Part shown: one piece after another, positions 6,905 through 15,238 of the stretch
How positions within the stretch are numbered: the stretch's first letter is position 1
Layout of the letters: each line of letters begins with the position of its first letter
Origin: Lachnoclostridium sp. UBA3262
GTDB lineage: Bacteria > Bacillota > Clostridia > Lachnospirales > Lachnospiraceae
DNA length: 39,401 nucleotides
Direction of reading: 5' to 3'
Assembly (NCBI GenBank): GCA_002362575.1
Contig: DEUM01000003.1
Coordinates: forward strand, 1 to 39,401
Notes under the pieces: generated by a model
What the model saw: only the letters and a program-made list of their open reading frames with translations
Databases searched by the model: none
What the model was told of the DNA's origin: nothing
Translations under genes and position numbers: made by a program

Positions 6905-7999
6905 TTACTTTACTGTAACTCTACATTTCATCTTATAACCGCAGTATTTTGCTGTTATAACTGTCCTTCCCTTTCTTCTGCCCCTGACTACTCCTTTGGA
7001 AGAAACAGTTGCAATTGCAGGATTAGAAGATTTATATTTTTTCTTCCCACTCCCTGCATTCAGTTTTAATCTTTTTCGTCTGCCACGATTTATAACGACT
7101 TTCTTTTTCTTAAAACACGGTTTTTCAACCCAATTGTTATACTCGTCCTTCACTTGATAGCCGGTCACGTTAATGGTTATCCAGCCTGGTTTCTTTGCAG
7201 TAATCTTCCCTTTCTGCGATACTGTGGCTACTTTCTTATTTTTTGACTTCCATTTTAATTTGCCAAGTCCTTTTCTCACCGAAATCTTTCTCTTTTGTCC
7301 GACATATAACGGAGGTTCTCTCCATCTTCTATTCGACGGTTCCTTTATAATATACCAGTTCGGATATATTATACAATCAAGAATTGTTATTTCATCTCCC
7401 TGCTTATACACATTTTTTCCAGACAGATTTGGTATGTACATGCAAATAGGAAATACATCTTCTTTTAATAAAGGCGTTCCAATGCCAATTGCATTTTCTT
7501 TTATACCATATGAAAAATAAATTGTCTTCTTTTTTCCCGGCTTAATAGAACCCTTTTCCAGTTTTGCCCTCTTATGTCTGTTATCAGCTTTTATCCCTGC
7601 AGAAAAACCATCCTTCTTCATATGATAAGCATATGGACATTCTCCTTCATCGCCATTAGATGCTGTGTTAAAACAAAATCCAAGCTCCTTAATCTCGTTT
7701 TTTCCGGTATTTTTAACCGTAACCTTATATCTCAGTCTTCGATTTCTATAATCAGGACTATCATCCCTTTTGGGATTATATAACCACCCCTGACATGACC
7801 ATATCACACTGTAAGGATTTTTGCTAAATTCCCGATAATTATTTACATTTGGTGAGCCATAAGGCTTTCCTGTTTCCGGATCACACAGTGTTTCGTTGTG
7901 GATGTTGTAAACAAAATAACTGCCTTGAATCTGTTCTGCCGGTAAAAATGATGATAGCAAAATACAAACCATACAAAAAATAAAAACTCGCTTTTTCAT
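6905..7999 (-). CDS. Exported protein with two Big_2 Ig-like domains
   Basis: 364 residues. The signal peptide is MKKRVFIFCMVCILLSSFLP, probably cleaved shortly after. Residues 30-220 form an unassigned beta-rich region with several Cys (69, 109, 121, 186, 209). Two bacterial Ig-like (Big_2) domains follow, about 229-280 (KSKNKKVATVSQKGKITAKK) and 298-364 (KSSNPAIATVSSKGVVRGRR), recognised by the SxNxxVATVSxxGxVxA pattern. No sortase motif or membrane anchor is present, so it is secreted or held by its strongly basic surface. ATG at 7999 has GGGAGG upstream, and topB ends 19 bases before. Role probably extracellular; no ligand can be named. Confidence 0.82.
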   Translation of the reverse strand: MKKRVFIFCMVCILLSSFLPAEQIQGSYFVYNIHNETLCDPETGKPYGSPNVNNYREFSKNPYSVIWSCQGWLYNPKRDDSPDYRNRRLRYKVTVKNTGKNEIKELGFCFNTASNGDEGECPYAYHMKKDGFSAGIKADNRHKRAKLEKGSIKPGKKKTIYFSYGIKENAIGIGTPLLKEDVFPICMYIPNLSGKNVYKQGDEITILDCIIYPNWYIIKEPSNRRWREPPLYVGQKRKISVRKGLGKLKWKSKNKKVATVSQKGKITAKKPGWITINVTGYQVKDEYNNWVEKPCFKKKKVVINRGRRKRLKLNAGSGKKKYKSSNPAIATVSSKGVVRGRRKGRTVITAKYCGYKMKCRVTVK

Positions 8000-8018
8000 A
8001 TTTTCTTACCTCCCTCAA

Positions 8019-10091
8019 CTATTTCGCTTTTTTCTTCCTGCTTTTCTTCTCATTTTTATAATTCGGAGCAGCTACCCGATAGTATGAATTTAACCGTCCC
8101 CTGTTATCCTCCGCCTTCACATTTTCCACAAGCCGTGAGACAAAGCTGGTCAGCTTTTTCATATATTCCTCCTCGGATATCGTCCCCTCTGCCACTCCGG
8201 TCAGCCCCTTCTCCCAGCTTGCCGTCAGCTTCGGAGAAAGCATCGCCGGCATAGAATAACGGACAATACCGCATACCAGCTCTCCCTTCAAAGTAGGTGT
8301 GATAATCTGTGTCTTTTTGTTCAGCTTCAGATAATCAATATGAAACAGCTTCTTCAGAATTTCCGCGCGGGTAGCGCTCGTGCCGATGCCGCTTCCCTTA
8401 ATCTGCGCACGAAGCTCCTCGTCCTCGATAAGCTGCCCGGCATTTTCCATTGCCAGAATCATTGAGCCGGAATTATACCGCTTCGGAGGCGAGGTCTCTC
8501 CCTCCTTGACATTACATTCCTTTAAAGCAACCGGCATATTTTTTTTCAGCTTGCCGAGAATCTCCTTCAAATCATCCGGATTGATGTCCGTCTCTTGGGC
8601 ATTTTCGTCTCCATTTGCTTCATTTTCCGACGTTGTTGAAATTTCAGAAGCTGTTTTTTTCTTCGTAAAGGAGTATTGGGATACAGGCAAAAAACCTTCC
8701 TCCAGCAATACCTTTGTCGAAGTAAAAAAACGTTCCCTGCCCGCTTTTACTACTACATTCAACTTCTGATATACGGCAGGCGGATAAAAAATGCTGAGAA
8801 AACGCCGGACGATGACTTCGTACATCCTTGCCTGAGTCGGCGCTAATGATTTCAAGGCAGACAGCCCCTGCCCGGTCGGTATAATGGCATAATGGTCAGT
8901 AATCTGCTTATCATTTACATATCGGGTTTTCTCAAGTCCCTTATATGTCCCATTCTCTGAAATATATGACAGATAGGGGGCGGCGTATTCATAACTCTGC
9001 AGTCCGCGCAGATTTTTCCCGATTTCCTTTGCCACCGCACTGGAAAGCACCCTCGCGTCCGTACGTGGATAGGTGACAAGCTTCTTCTCATACAACTCCT
9101 GCACGATACTGAGTGTTTCATCCGGACTGATTTTAAACAACTTCGAAGATAGATTTTGTAACTCCGCAAGATTAAATAACAGCGGTGGATTCTTTTTCTC
9201 CTTCTTTTTCTCAACCGATTCAATCAGAGAATCCACCGGTTCCGGCTTTGTCAGCGTATCGATGAGTGCCAGCGCATGTTCCTTCTCTTTGAAACCGTTT
9301 TCCTTGTACAGGGCGGGAGAGGCAAAATATTCCGAACCCTCCACCGCCTTCCACTCTCCCTGAAATTGTTTCCCCTCCAGCTCAAAGGTGCCGAGCACAC
9401 GGTAGAATGGCGTCTTGACAAAATTTCGTATCTCCCATTCCCTTGTCACAACCATACCGAGAACACAGGTCATCACACGCCCGACCGAAACGGAAGTCCA
9501 CTTTTCATTTTGAAAATTTTGATTCAGCCAGTACCCGTATTTAAGGGAAAGCACACGGGAAAAATTGATACCCATCAGATAATCCTCTTTCGCGCGCAGA
9601 TAAGCAGAATCGCTTAGGGCATCGTAGTCGGTCATTGGTTTTGCCTCACGGATGCCGCGTTTAATCTCCTCCTCCGTCTGAGAATCTATCCACACACGGA
9701 GTTTCTTTTTAGTGTCTGGAACTTGCGCCATCTGGTCTACAAGGCGGTATATGTATTCTCCTTCCCGTCCGGAGTCCGTACAAATATAGATTGTATCGAT
9801 ATCCTCACGGTTCAGAAGCCCACTGACTGTATGAAATTGTTTCTTTACATTTGGAATAACTTCATAGAGGAATTTCTCCGGCAAAAAGGGAAGTGTCGCT
9901 AAATCCCATTTTTTCAAGGCGGAATCATACACCTCCGGATAGCTCATTGTGACAAGATGCCCGACGCACCACGTCACGACCGTATCCTCGGATTCCAGAT
10001 AACCGTCTCCCCGTCTGGCATTGACTCCGAGAATCCGGGCAAATTCCTGCGCCACACTTGGTTTTTCCGCAATAAATAGACGTTTTGGCAT
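8019..10091 (-). CDS. topB: DNA topoisomerase III
   Basis: 690-residue type IA topoisomerase, which relaxes and decatenates DNA through a 5' phosphotyrosine. The N-terminal Toprim domain is visible (FIAEKPSVAQEFARILG at 6-22, WCVGHLVTMSYPE, and TDSGREGEYIYR around 106-117 with the catalytic acidic residues). The active-site Tyr is Y341 in LVTYPRTDAR. The later KGSGIGTSATRAEILKKL element is typical of TopB. No C-terminal zinc fingers are present; the tail is lysine-rich. ATG at 10091 follows AAAGGAG. Plasmids and ICEs also carry topB, but no transfer genes are nearby, so this looks like the chromosomal copy. It starts 49 bases after the LUD-domain gene. Confidence 0.95.
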   Translation of the reverse strand: MPKRLFIAEKPSVAQEFARILGVNARRGDGYLESEDTVVTWCVGHLVTMSYPEVYDSALKKWDLATLPFLPEKFLYEVIPNVKKQFHTVSGLLNREDIDTIYICTDSGREGEYIYRLVDQMAQVPDTKKKLRVWIDSQTEEEIKRGIREAKPMTDYDALSDSAYLRAKEDYLMGINFSRVLSLKYGYWLNQNFQNEKWTSVSVGRVMTCVLGMVVTREWEIRNFVKTPFYRVLGTFELEGKQFQGEWKAVEGSEYFASPALYKENGFKEKEHALALIDTLTKPEPVDSLIESVEKKKEKKNPPLLFNLAELQNLSSKLFKISPDETLSIVQELYEKKLVTYPRTDARVLSSAVAKEIGKNLRGLQSYEYAAPYLSYISENGTYKGLEKTRYVNDKQITDHYAIIPTGQGLSALKSLAPTQARMYEVIVRRFLSIFYPPAVYQKLNVVVKAGRERFFTSTKVLLEEGFLPVSQYSFTKKKTASEISTTSENEANGDENAQETDINPDDLKEILGKLKKNMPVALKECNVKEGETSPPKRYNSGSMILAMENAGQLIEDEELRAQIKGSGIGTSATRAEILKKLFHIDYLKLNKKTQIITPTLKGELVCGIVRYSMPAMLSPKLTASWEKGLTGVAEGTISEEEYMKKLTSFVSRLVENVKAEDNRGRLNSYYRVAAPNYKNEKKSRKKKAK

Positions 10092-10139
10092 TGGTATCTC
10101 CTTTGTTTCATAAAAATTTACAGAACAGGACTATCCTCT

Positions 10140-10787
10140 CTAAAAGCCCAGTTCTTCCCCTACCAAAACAACCTTAATGCGTCCCTTGACGCTGCTTCTT
10201 CTCGTAATCACAATCTGGCTGCAGATACAATCCTCAGAAAAGCAGTCGCCGCAGCGGCCGTTCTTCGCACACGGCGTATTCCGGTTTAACCGCATCGCAT
10301 TTGGCGGTGACGCAATATTCTTTACACGGTGGTACGCATCCTCTACATCGGAAGCCACTTTATTCATACCGGCAATGACAAGAACATTCTCCGGTCCATA
10401 ACAGAGGAAGCTGACTCTGTTTGCTGTGCCGTCAATGTTTACGAGTTCCCCATCCAGAGTAATCGCATTCGTACTCATAATAAAATAATCTGCATTTATG
10501 AGATTTGCCTTCATCGCCTTCTGTTCCTCCGGCGTCTTTGCTGTTGCCCGGTCATAGACAACACAATCGCTCCCGCCGCTCTGCAGATACTTCATAAGCC
10601 CGATTTCCTCCATTGTCATCGAGCCGCCCCATGCAACAGATACACCTTCTTTCAAAAACTTATCTTTAATCAACTGAAGTGCATCTTCTTTTGTCGCTGC
10701 ATAGTACCCTTCCATATTGCGCAGGGTTAGTTTCTCTATCATTTTATCAGCTAATGTTTTGTAATACTTTGCCTTGCTCTCAAGCAT
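10140..10787 (-). CDS. LUD-domain (lactate utilisation type) protein
   Basis: 215 residues starting MLESKAKYYK at ATG 10787, with GGAGG five bases upstream. The frame continues upstream to 10874, but that part runs through a terminator hairpin and is not credible. The LUD domain is recognised by the order VAWGGSMTMEEIGLMKYL, YFIMSTNAITLDGELVNIDG and GPENVLVIAGMNKV. The C-terminal segment has a Cys-rich signature (CAKNGRCGDCFSEDCICS), which occurs in the stand-alone LUD proteins and could bind metal. Neighbours are glyA and topB, with no LutA/LutB genes, so lactate oxidation is not implied. The family name describes the fold; the actual substrate is unknown. Confidence 0.85.
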   Translation of the reverse strand: MLESKAKYYKTLADKMIEKLTLRNMEGYYAATKEDALQLIKDKFLKEGVSVAWGGSMTMEEIGLMKYLQSGGSDCVVYDRATAKTPEEQKAMKANLINADYFIMSTNAITLDGELVNIDGTANRVSFLCYGPENVLVIAGMNKVASDVEDAYHRVKNIASPPNAMRLNRNTPCAKNGRCGDCFSEDCICSQIVITRRSSVKGRIKVVLVGEELGF

Positions 10788-10834
10788 GCCATCCTCCACT
10801 CCTTTCGAAAATAAATCGCTCCCAAACGGATAAA

Positions 10835-10871
10835 CCTGCCAGCCCCGGTCACATCCGGCATAGCTGGCAGG
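10835..10871 (-). terminator. Terminator hairpin after glyA
   Basis: Perfect 9-base inverted repeat CCTGCCAGC (10835-10843) and GCTGGCAGG (10863-10871), with an additional CCGG/CCGG pairing in the loop, followed on the minus strand by TTTATCC. It begins 18 bases after the glyA stop. The T tract is short, so termination may be partial. Confidence 0.7.
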
Positions 10872-10889
10872 CATATATACATTCTTTTA

Positions 10890-12128
10890 TTAGTATAATG
10901 GATACTTATCTGTTAATTCTTTTACAATTGCTTTTGCCTTATCTTTATTTCCCTCGTGGTCTTCAATCAACATGGCGATTGCCTCTGCAATCTTATCCAT
11001 ATCATCTGTATTCATACCGCGGGAAGTAACGGCAGCCGTTCCCAGACGCACACCGCTTGTAACAAACGGAGACTGCGGATCATTTGGAATTGTGTTTTTG
11101 TTCGCTGTAATATTTGCCTCGTCCAGCCATGCCTCTACCTCTTTACCAGTCAGTCCCTTGTCGACAAGGTCTACCAGCATAAGATGGTTATCCGTACCGC
11201 CGGAGACAATGTTAATCCCACGATTCATCAGCCCCTTGCTGAGTGCCTGTGCATTGTCAATAATATTTTTCCCATACTCCTTAAAGCTTGCATCCAGCGC
11301 CTCCTTAAAGCAGACAGCTTTGGCCGCAATCACATGCATTAACGGCCCGCCCTGTGTTCCCGGGAAAATAGATTTGTTTAATTTATGTTCGGTCGCAAAT
11401 TCCTCAGAGGAAAGAATCAGACCACCGCGAGGTCCACGCAGCGTTTTGTGAGTTGTCGTCGTAACGACATGGGCATACGGAATCGGGCTCTCATGATAAC
11501 CGGAAGCAACCAGTCCGGCAATGTGTGCCATATCGACCATCAAAAATGCTCCCACTTCATCTGCGATTTCACGGAACCGCTTAAAGTCAATTTTACGGCA
11601 GTAAGCGCTCGCACCGGCAATAATCATTTTCGGTTTACATTCCTTAGCAATGCGCTCCACTTCGTCATAATCAATGAATCCGGTATCGTCTACCCCATAC
11701 GGTACAATGTTATAGTAAGTTCCTGAAATATTCGCAGGGCTTCCGTGGGAGAGATGTCCGCCATGGTCTAGGTTCATGCCCATAACTGTTTCGCCCGGCT
11801 TTACAAGGGCAAAAAATACTGCCATATTAGCCTGTGCGCCGGAGTGCGGCTGAACGTTTGCGTAAGTGCAGCCAAATAACTTCTTTGCACGCTCACGCGC
11901 CAAATCCTCAACCATATCAACAAACTGGCATCCGCCATAATAACGCTTGCCCGGATATCCTTCTGCATACTTGTTTGTCAGTGTACTGCCCATGGCAGCC
12001 ATAACTGCTTTGCTTACAAAGTTCTCCGATGCAATCAGCTCAATGTGGTCGTTCTGGCGACCAGTTTCCAGTTCCATTGCCTTCGCAAGCTCCGGATCTG
12101 CTTTTTTTACTTCATCAAATGAATACAT
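10890..12128 (-). CDS. glyA: Serine hydroxymethyltransferase
   Basis: 412 residues. Converts serine and tetrahydrofolate into glycine and 5,10-methylenetetrahydrofolate using PLP. ATG at 12128 (MYSFDEVKKA) is chosen for the AAGGAG eight bases upstream; the open frame before it runs into the ribosome binding region. The PLP Lys is K228 in TTTTHKTLRGPRGG, and the MVDMAHIAGLVASG segment carries the ring-stacking Asp/His neighbourhood. The length matches the bacterial family. It is the last gene of the purM-purN-purD-glyA series, 16 bases after purD, so glycine for PurD and one-carbon units for PurN are made from the same transcript. Confidence 0.97.
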   Translation of the reverse strand: MYSFDEVKKADPELAKAMELETGRQNDHIELIASENFVSKAVMAAMGSTLTNKYAEGYPGKRYYGGCQFVDMVEDLARERAKKLFGCTYANVQPHSGAQANMAVFFALVKPGETVMGMNLDHGGHLSHGSPANISGTYYNIVPYGVDDTGFIDYDEVERIAKECKPKMIIAGASAYCRKIDFKRFREIADEVGAFLMVDMAHIAGLVASGYHESPIPYAHVVTTTTHKTLRGPRGGLILSSEEFATEHKLNKSIFPGTQGGPLMHVIAAKAVCFKEALDASFKEYGKNIIDNAQALSKGLMNRGINIVSGGTDNHLMLVDLVDKGLTGKEVEAWLDEANITANKNTIPNDPQSPFVTSGVRLGTAAVTSRGMNTDDMDKIAEAIAMLIEDHEGNKDKAKAIVKELTDKYPLY

Positions 12129-12144
12129 AATTTCTCTCCTTATC

Positions 12145-13410
12145 TTATAAAATTGATTTTCCAATGTCATTTCGCATATATTTGTTCTCGAACTGAATCC
12201 GCTTTGTCGCCTCGTAGGCGTTAGCCCTCGCCTTTTTTAGGTCGGCTCCCTTCGCCGTTACGCCGAGGACACGTCCGCCGTTTGTCACAATACCCTCATC
12301 GGTCAGCTTTGTCCCGGCATGGAATACATAATAGCCATCCTTGCCCTCAAAATTTTCAAATCCGGTAATCTTCTTACCCTTTTCGTAGTGTTCCGGATAA
12401 CCATCCGAGGCAAGAACGACACACACAGCCGCATTATTCTCAAATTCAAGTGTTATCTCATCCAGTCTTCCGTCAATGCAGGCTTCCATGACATCGATAA
12501 TATCATTTTTCATTCTTGGGAGAACAACCTGCGCCTCCGGATCGCCAAATCTGGCATTGTACTCTAATACCTTCGGGCCATCCTCTGTCAGCATCAGTCC
12601 GACAAACAAAATTCCGGTAAAGTCCCTTCCCTCTGCCTTCATCGCATCCATAGTCGGCTGATATACTTTTTCCTCACAGAATTTCTGGATATCCTCTGTA
12701 TAGAACGGACTCGGGGAAAATGTTCCCATACCGCCTGTGTTCAGTCCTTCATCGCCGTCCTTGGCACGCTTGTGGTCCTGCGCGCTCGTCATCGGTTTAA
12801 TGTGAGTCCCGTCGCAGTAACAGAGTACAGACACCTCAGGTCCTGTTATAAATTCTTCTATCACAATCTCGTTTCCGGCATCCCCGAACTGCTTGTCCAA
12901 CATCAGTGTTTTCACGCCGGCTTTTGCTTCCTCCAACGTATTACAGATTAGAACGCCCTTTCCGAGAGCCAGTCCATCGGCTTTTAATACAATCGGCAGC
13001 TTCGACTTCTCCAGATAGGCAATTGCCTTCTCCGGATTCGTAAAGGTTTCATACGCCGCCGTCGGAATCCCGTACTTTTTCATCAAATTCTTTGAAAATG
13101 CCTTGGAGCCTTCGATGATAGCTGCATTTTTCCTCGGTCCGAATACACGGAGTCCTCTTTTCTCAAACACATCGACGATACCGCCGACGAGAGGATCGTC
13201 CATACCGATAATCGTAAGGTCAATCTTCTTTTCCTCGGCAAAGTCCGCCAGCTTATCAAACTCCATTGCCGTAATTTCAAGACATTCGGCTATCTGCGCG
13301 ATACCGGCATTTCCCGGCGCACAGTAAATTTTATCTACTCTGCTGCTCTTTGCTACGCTGGCAGCAATCGCATGCTCGCGGCCACCGCTTCCTACAATAA
13401 GAACTTTCAC
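12145..13410 (-). CDS. purD: Phosphoribosylamine-glycine ligase (GARS)
   Basis: 421 residues. Joins phosphoribosylamine and glycine with ATP in step two of purine synthesis. It opens MKVLIVGSGGREHAIA, the typical PurD N terminus, and contains the ATP-grasp region (PIVLKADGLALGKGVLIC; VIEEFITGPEVSVLCY; DHKRAKDGDEGLNTGGMGT; ARFGDPEAQVVLPR). The start codon is GTG (13408-13410) with AGGAGG seven bases upstream. It lies 18 bases after purN. It is a single-domain protein, not fused to PurM or PurN as in eukaryotes. Confidence 0.97.
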   Translation of the reverse strand: MKVLIVGSGGREHAIAASVAKSSRVDKIYCAPGNAGIAQIAECLEITAMEFDKLADFAEEKKIDLTIIGMDDPLVGGIVDVFEKRGLRVFGPRKNAAIIEGSKAFSKNLMKKYGIPTAAYETFTNPEKAIAYLEKSKLPIVLKADGLALGKGVLICNTLEEAKAGVKTLMLDKQFGDAGNEIVIEEFITGPEVSVLCYCDGTHIKPMTSAQDHKRAKDGDEGLNTGGMGTFSPSPFYTEDIQKFCEEKVYQPTMDAMKAEGRDFTGILFVGLMLTEDGPKVLEYNARFGDPEAQVVLPRMKNDIIDVMEACIDGRLDEITLEFENNAAVCVVLASDGYPEHYEKGKKITGFENFEGKDGYYVFHAGTKLTDEGIVTNGGRVLGVTAKGADLKKARANAYEATKRIQFENKYMRNDIGKSIL

Positions 13411-13428
13411 ATCAAATCCTCCTGTACT

Positions 13429-14052
13429 TTATTTCGTCTTTACAATATTTCCTTCTATTTTAATTTTATCATTGGCAATCATGTCTATCGCCTGTGGAAG
13501 AATCTTCCACTCTGCCTGTTCCATCACACGTTTCTGCAATGTCTCCGGCGTATCGTCCTCGCTTACTTCCACTGCCTTCTGTAAGATAATCGGGCCGCTG
13601 TCCGTTCCCTCGTCGACAAAATGGACAGTTGCCCCGGTTACCTTATTTCCTCTCGCCAGCACACTCTCATGAACCTTCAGCCCATAATACCCTGCACCGC
13701 AGTGGGATGGAATCAACGATGGATGTATATTTATCATGCGTCCATAGAAATGTTTTACAAAATTTTCCGGCAAAATCACAAGATATCCCGCCAGCACGAC
13801 CAAATCAATCTCCGTCTCATCCAGTAAGTGAATCAATTCTTCGCCAAACGCTTCCCGTGATGCAAATTCCTTCGGCACTAAAACAGCAGACGGAATTTTC
13901 TTTGAAGCCGCACGCTCTAACGCATACGCCCCTCTTTTATTGCTGACCACGAGAGATACCTCTGCATTGGTTATCACACCATTTTCGATACTATCCAATA
14001 TCGCCTGAAGATTCGTGCCGCCGCCTGACACCAGCACTGCCACCTTTAACAT
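13429..14052 (-). CDS. purN: Phosphoribosylglycinamide formyltransferase
   Basis: 207 residues. Transfers the formyl group of 10-formyltetrahydrofolate to GAR. Motifs are LVSGGGTNLQAILD at the N terminus, INIHPSLIPSHCGAGYYG with the catalytic Asn and His, and GATVHFVDEGTDSGPIILQ with the catalytic Asp. ATG at 14052 overlaps the end of purM by seven bases, so the two are translationally coupled. Length is typical for the family. Confidence 0.97.
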   Translation of the reverse strand: MLKVAVLVSGGGTNLQAILDSIENGVITNAEVSLVVSNKRGAYALERAASKKIPSAVLVPKEFASREAFGEELIHLLDETEIDLVVLAGYLVILPENFVKHFYGRMINIHPSLIPSHCGAGYYGLKVHESVLARGNKVTGATVHFVDEGTDSGPIILQKAVEVSEDDTPETLQKRVMEQAEWKILPQAIDMIANDKIKIEGNIVKTK

Positions 14053-15077
14053 AAAGTAATTCCTTTCTGTCCTGCCTTGATTTCACCGATAATATATGGT
14101 GTCTCGCCAGCCGACTTCACTGCCTCCACGGCTTTATCCACATCGGTTTTGGCTACCGCAGTAATCATTCCGATACCCATGTTATATGTATTAAACATAG
14201 CTTCCTCTTTAATGTCGCCTTCCTTCGCCAACATTCTAAAAATCGGAGGAATCGCAAAACTTGCTTTGTCAATTACCGCATGAGTTCCCGACTTTAACAT
14301 CCGCGGGATATTTTCATAAAAACCGCCGCCGGTAATATGGCTGCACGCTTTGATTTTTACTCCTGCCTCTTTTATACTGCGAAGCGCTTTTACATAAATC
14401 TTCGTCGGCGTCAGAAGCGTCTCGCCCAGCGTCAAATCGCTTTCCAGACATTCGTATTTACTGTTCAGAGTTTCTTCATTCATGGAAAATACACTGCGGA
14501 CTAAAGAATAGCCGTTACTGTGAATACCAGAGGATGCCAGCCCCACTAACACATCTCCGGGTTTCAGCTCCTTTCCGGTAATCATATCCTTTTTGTCTAC
14601 GATACCGACAGAAAACCCTGCCAAATCATACTCGTCCACCGGATAAAATCCAGGCATCTCGGCAGTTTCCCCACCAATCAGCGCAGAGTCAGCCTGACGG
14701 CAGCCATCTGCCACACCGCTCACGATTTTAGCAATCTTTTCCGGTTCATTTTTTCCACAGGCAATATAGTCTAGAAAAAATAGCGGTTCTCCACCCGCAC
14801 AGGCAATGTCATTGACACACATAGCAACACAGTCAATTCCAATCGTATCATGCTTGTCCAGAAGGAAAGCCAGCTTTAGCTTTGTACCAACGCCATCGGT
14901 TCCGGAAACCAGCGTAGGTTCTTCCATTCCCACAAATTTTTTCATAGAAAAAGCACCGGAAAATCCCCCGATATCGGTCAGTACTTCCGGACGCATCGTC
15001 GACGCGATATGCTCCTTCATCAATGATACCGCCTTATAGCCGGCCTCAATATCCACTCCTGCCTTCTTGTAATCCAT
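14046..15077 (-). CDS. purM: Phosphoribosylformylglycinamidine cyclo-ligase (AIRS)
   Basis: 343 residues. Closes FGAM to AIR with ATP. Recognised by VSGTDGVGTKLKLAFLLDKH, CVNDIACAGGEPLFFLDYIA, GGETAEMPGFY and ITGGGFYENIPRML. It starts at ATG 15077 with GGAGG eight bases upstream and is the first gene of the purM-purN-purD-glyA transcription unit. The leader is only about 30 bases, leaving no room for a purine riboswitch, so control would have to be at the promoter or by another means. Confidence 0.97.
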   Translation of the reverse strand: MDYKKAGVDIEAGYKAVSLMKEHIASTMRPEVLTDIGGFSGAFSMKKFVGMEEPTLVSGTDGVGTKLKLAFLLDKHDTIGIDCVAMCVNDIACAGGEPLFFLDYIACGKNEPEKIAKIVSGVADGCRQADSALIGGETAEMPGFYPVDEYDLAGFSVGIVDKKDMITGKELKPGDVLVGLASSGIHSNGYSLVRSVFSMNEETLNSKYECLESDLTLGETLLTPTKIYVKALRSIKEAGVKIKACSHITGGGFYENIPRMLKSGTHAVIDKASFAIPPIFRMLAKEGDIKEEAMFNTYNMGIGMITAVAKTDVDKAVEAVKSAGETPYIIGEIKAGQKGITLC

Positions 15078-15113
15078 TTTGCAACCTCCTACTTGTTGTA
15101 CATAACTTGTATT

Positions 15114-15142
15114 ATTGTAGCATTTTTTAAATGTGCGGTCAA
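15114..15142 (-). promoter_or_regulatory. Promoter of the purM operon
   Basis: On the minus strand TTGACC (15137-15142) and TACAAT (15114-15119) are separated by exactly 17 bases, near-consensus sigma-A. The divergent promoter of the aldolase-like gene lies about 60 bases to the right. Confidence 0.82.
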
Positions 15143-15172
15143 TGAATAATCCTTTTCTTTTCTATAAAAATC

Positions 15173-15181
15173 TGTTACAAT
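15173..15181 (+). promoter_or_regulatory. Extended -10 promoter of the aldolase-like gene
   Basis: TGTTACAAT on the plus strand is an extended -10 (TGn plus TACAAT at 15176-15181). The -35 region 17 bases upstream (TTTTCT) is poor, as is common with extended -10 promoters. Transcription would begin near 15188, 50 bases before the TTG start. Confidence 0.6.
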
Positions 15182-15238
15182 AGAAAACAGTCATGACATT
15201 TCATGAGAATTTATACAATACCGAAGGAGGTACATCAA

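Noticed and set aside
8019..10091. topB as a marker of an integrative conjugative element
   Set aside because: No relaxase, coupling protein, type IV secretion gene, integrase or att-like repeat is present around it; neighbours are housekeeping genes.
10788..10874. Longer N terminus for the LUD protein
   Set aside because: The added codons run through the glyA terminator hairpin, and a good ribosome binding site precedes the internal ATG at 10787.
15078..15113. Purine riboswitch before purM
   Set aside because: The predicted leader is about 30 bases and shows no purine aptamer helices.
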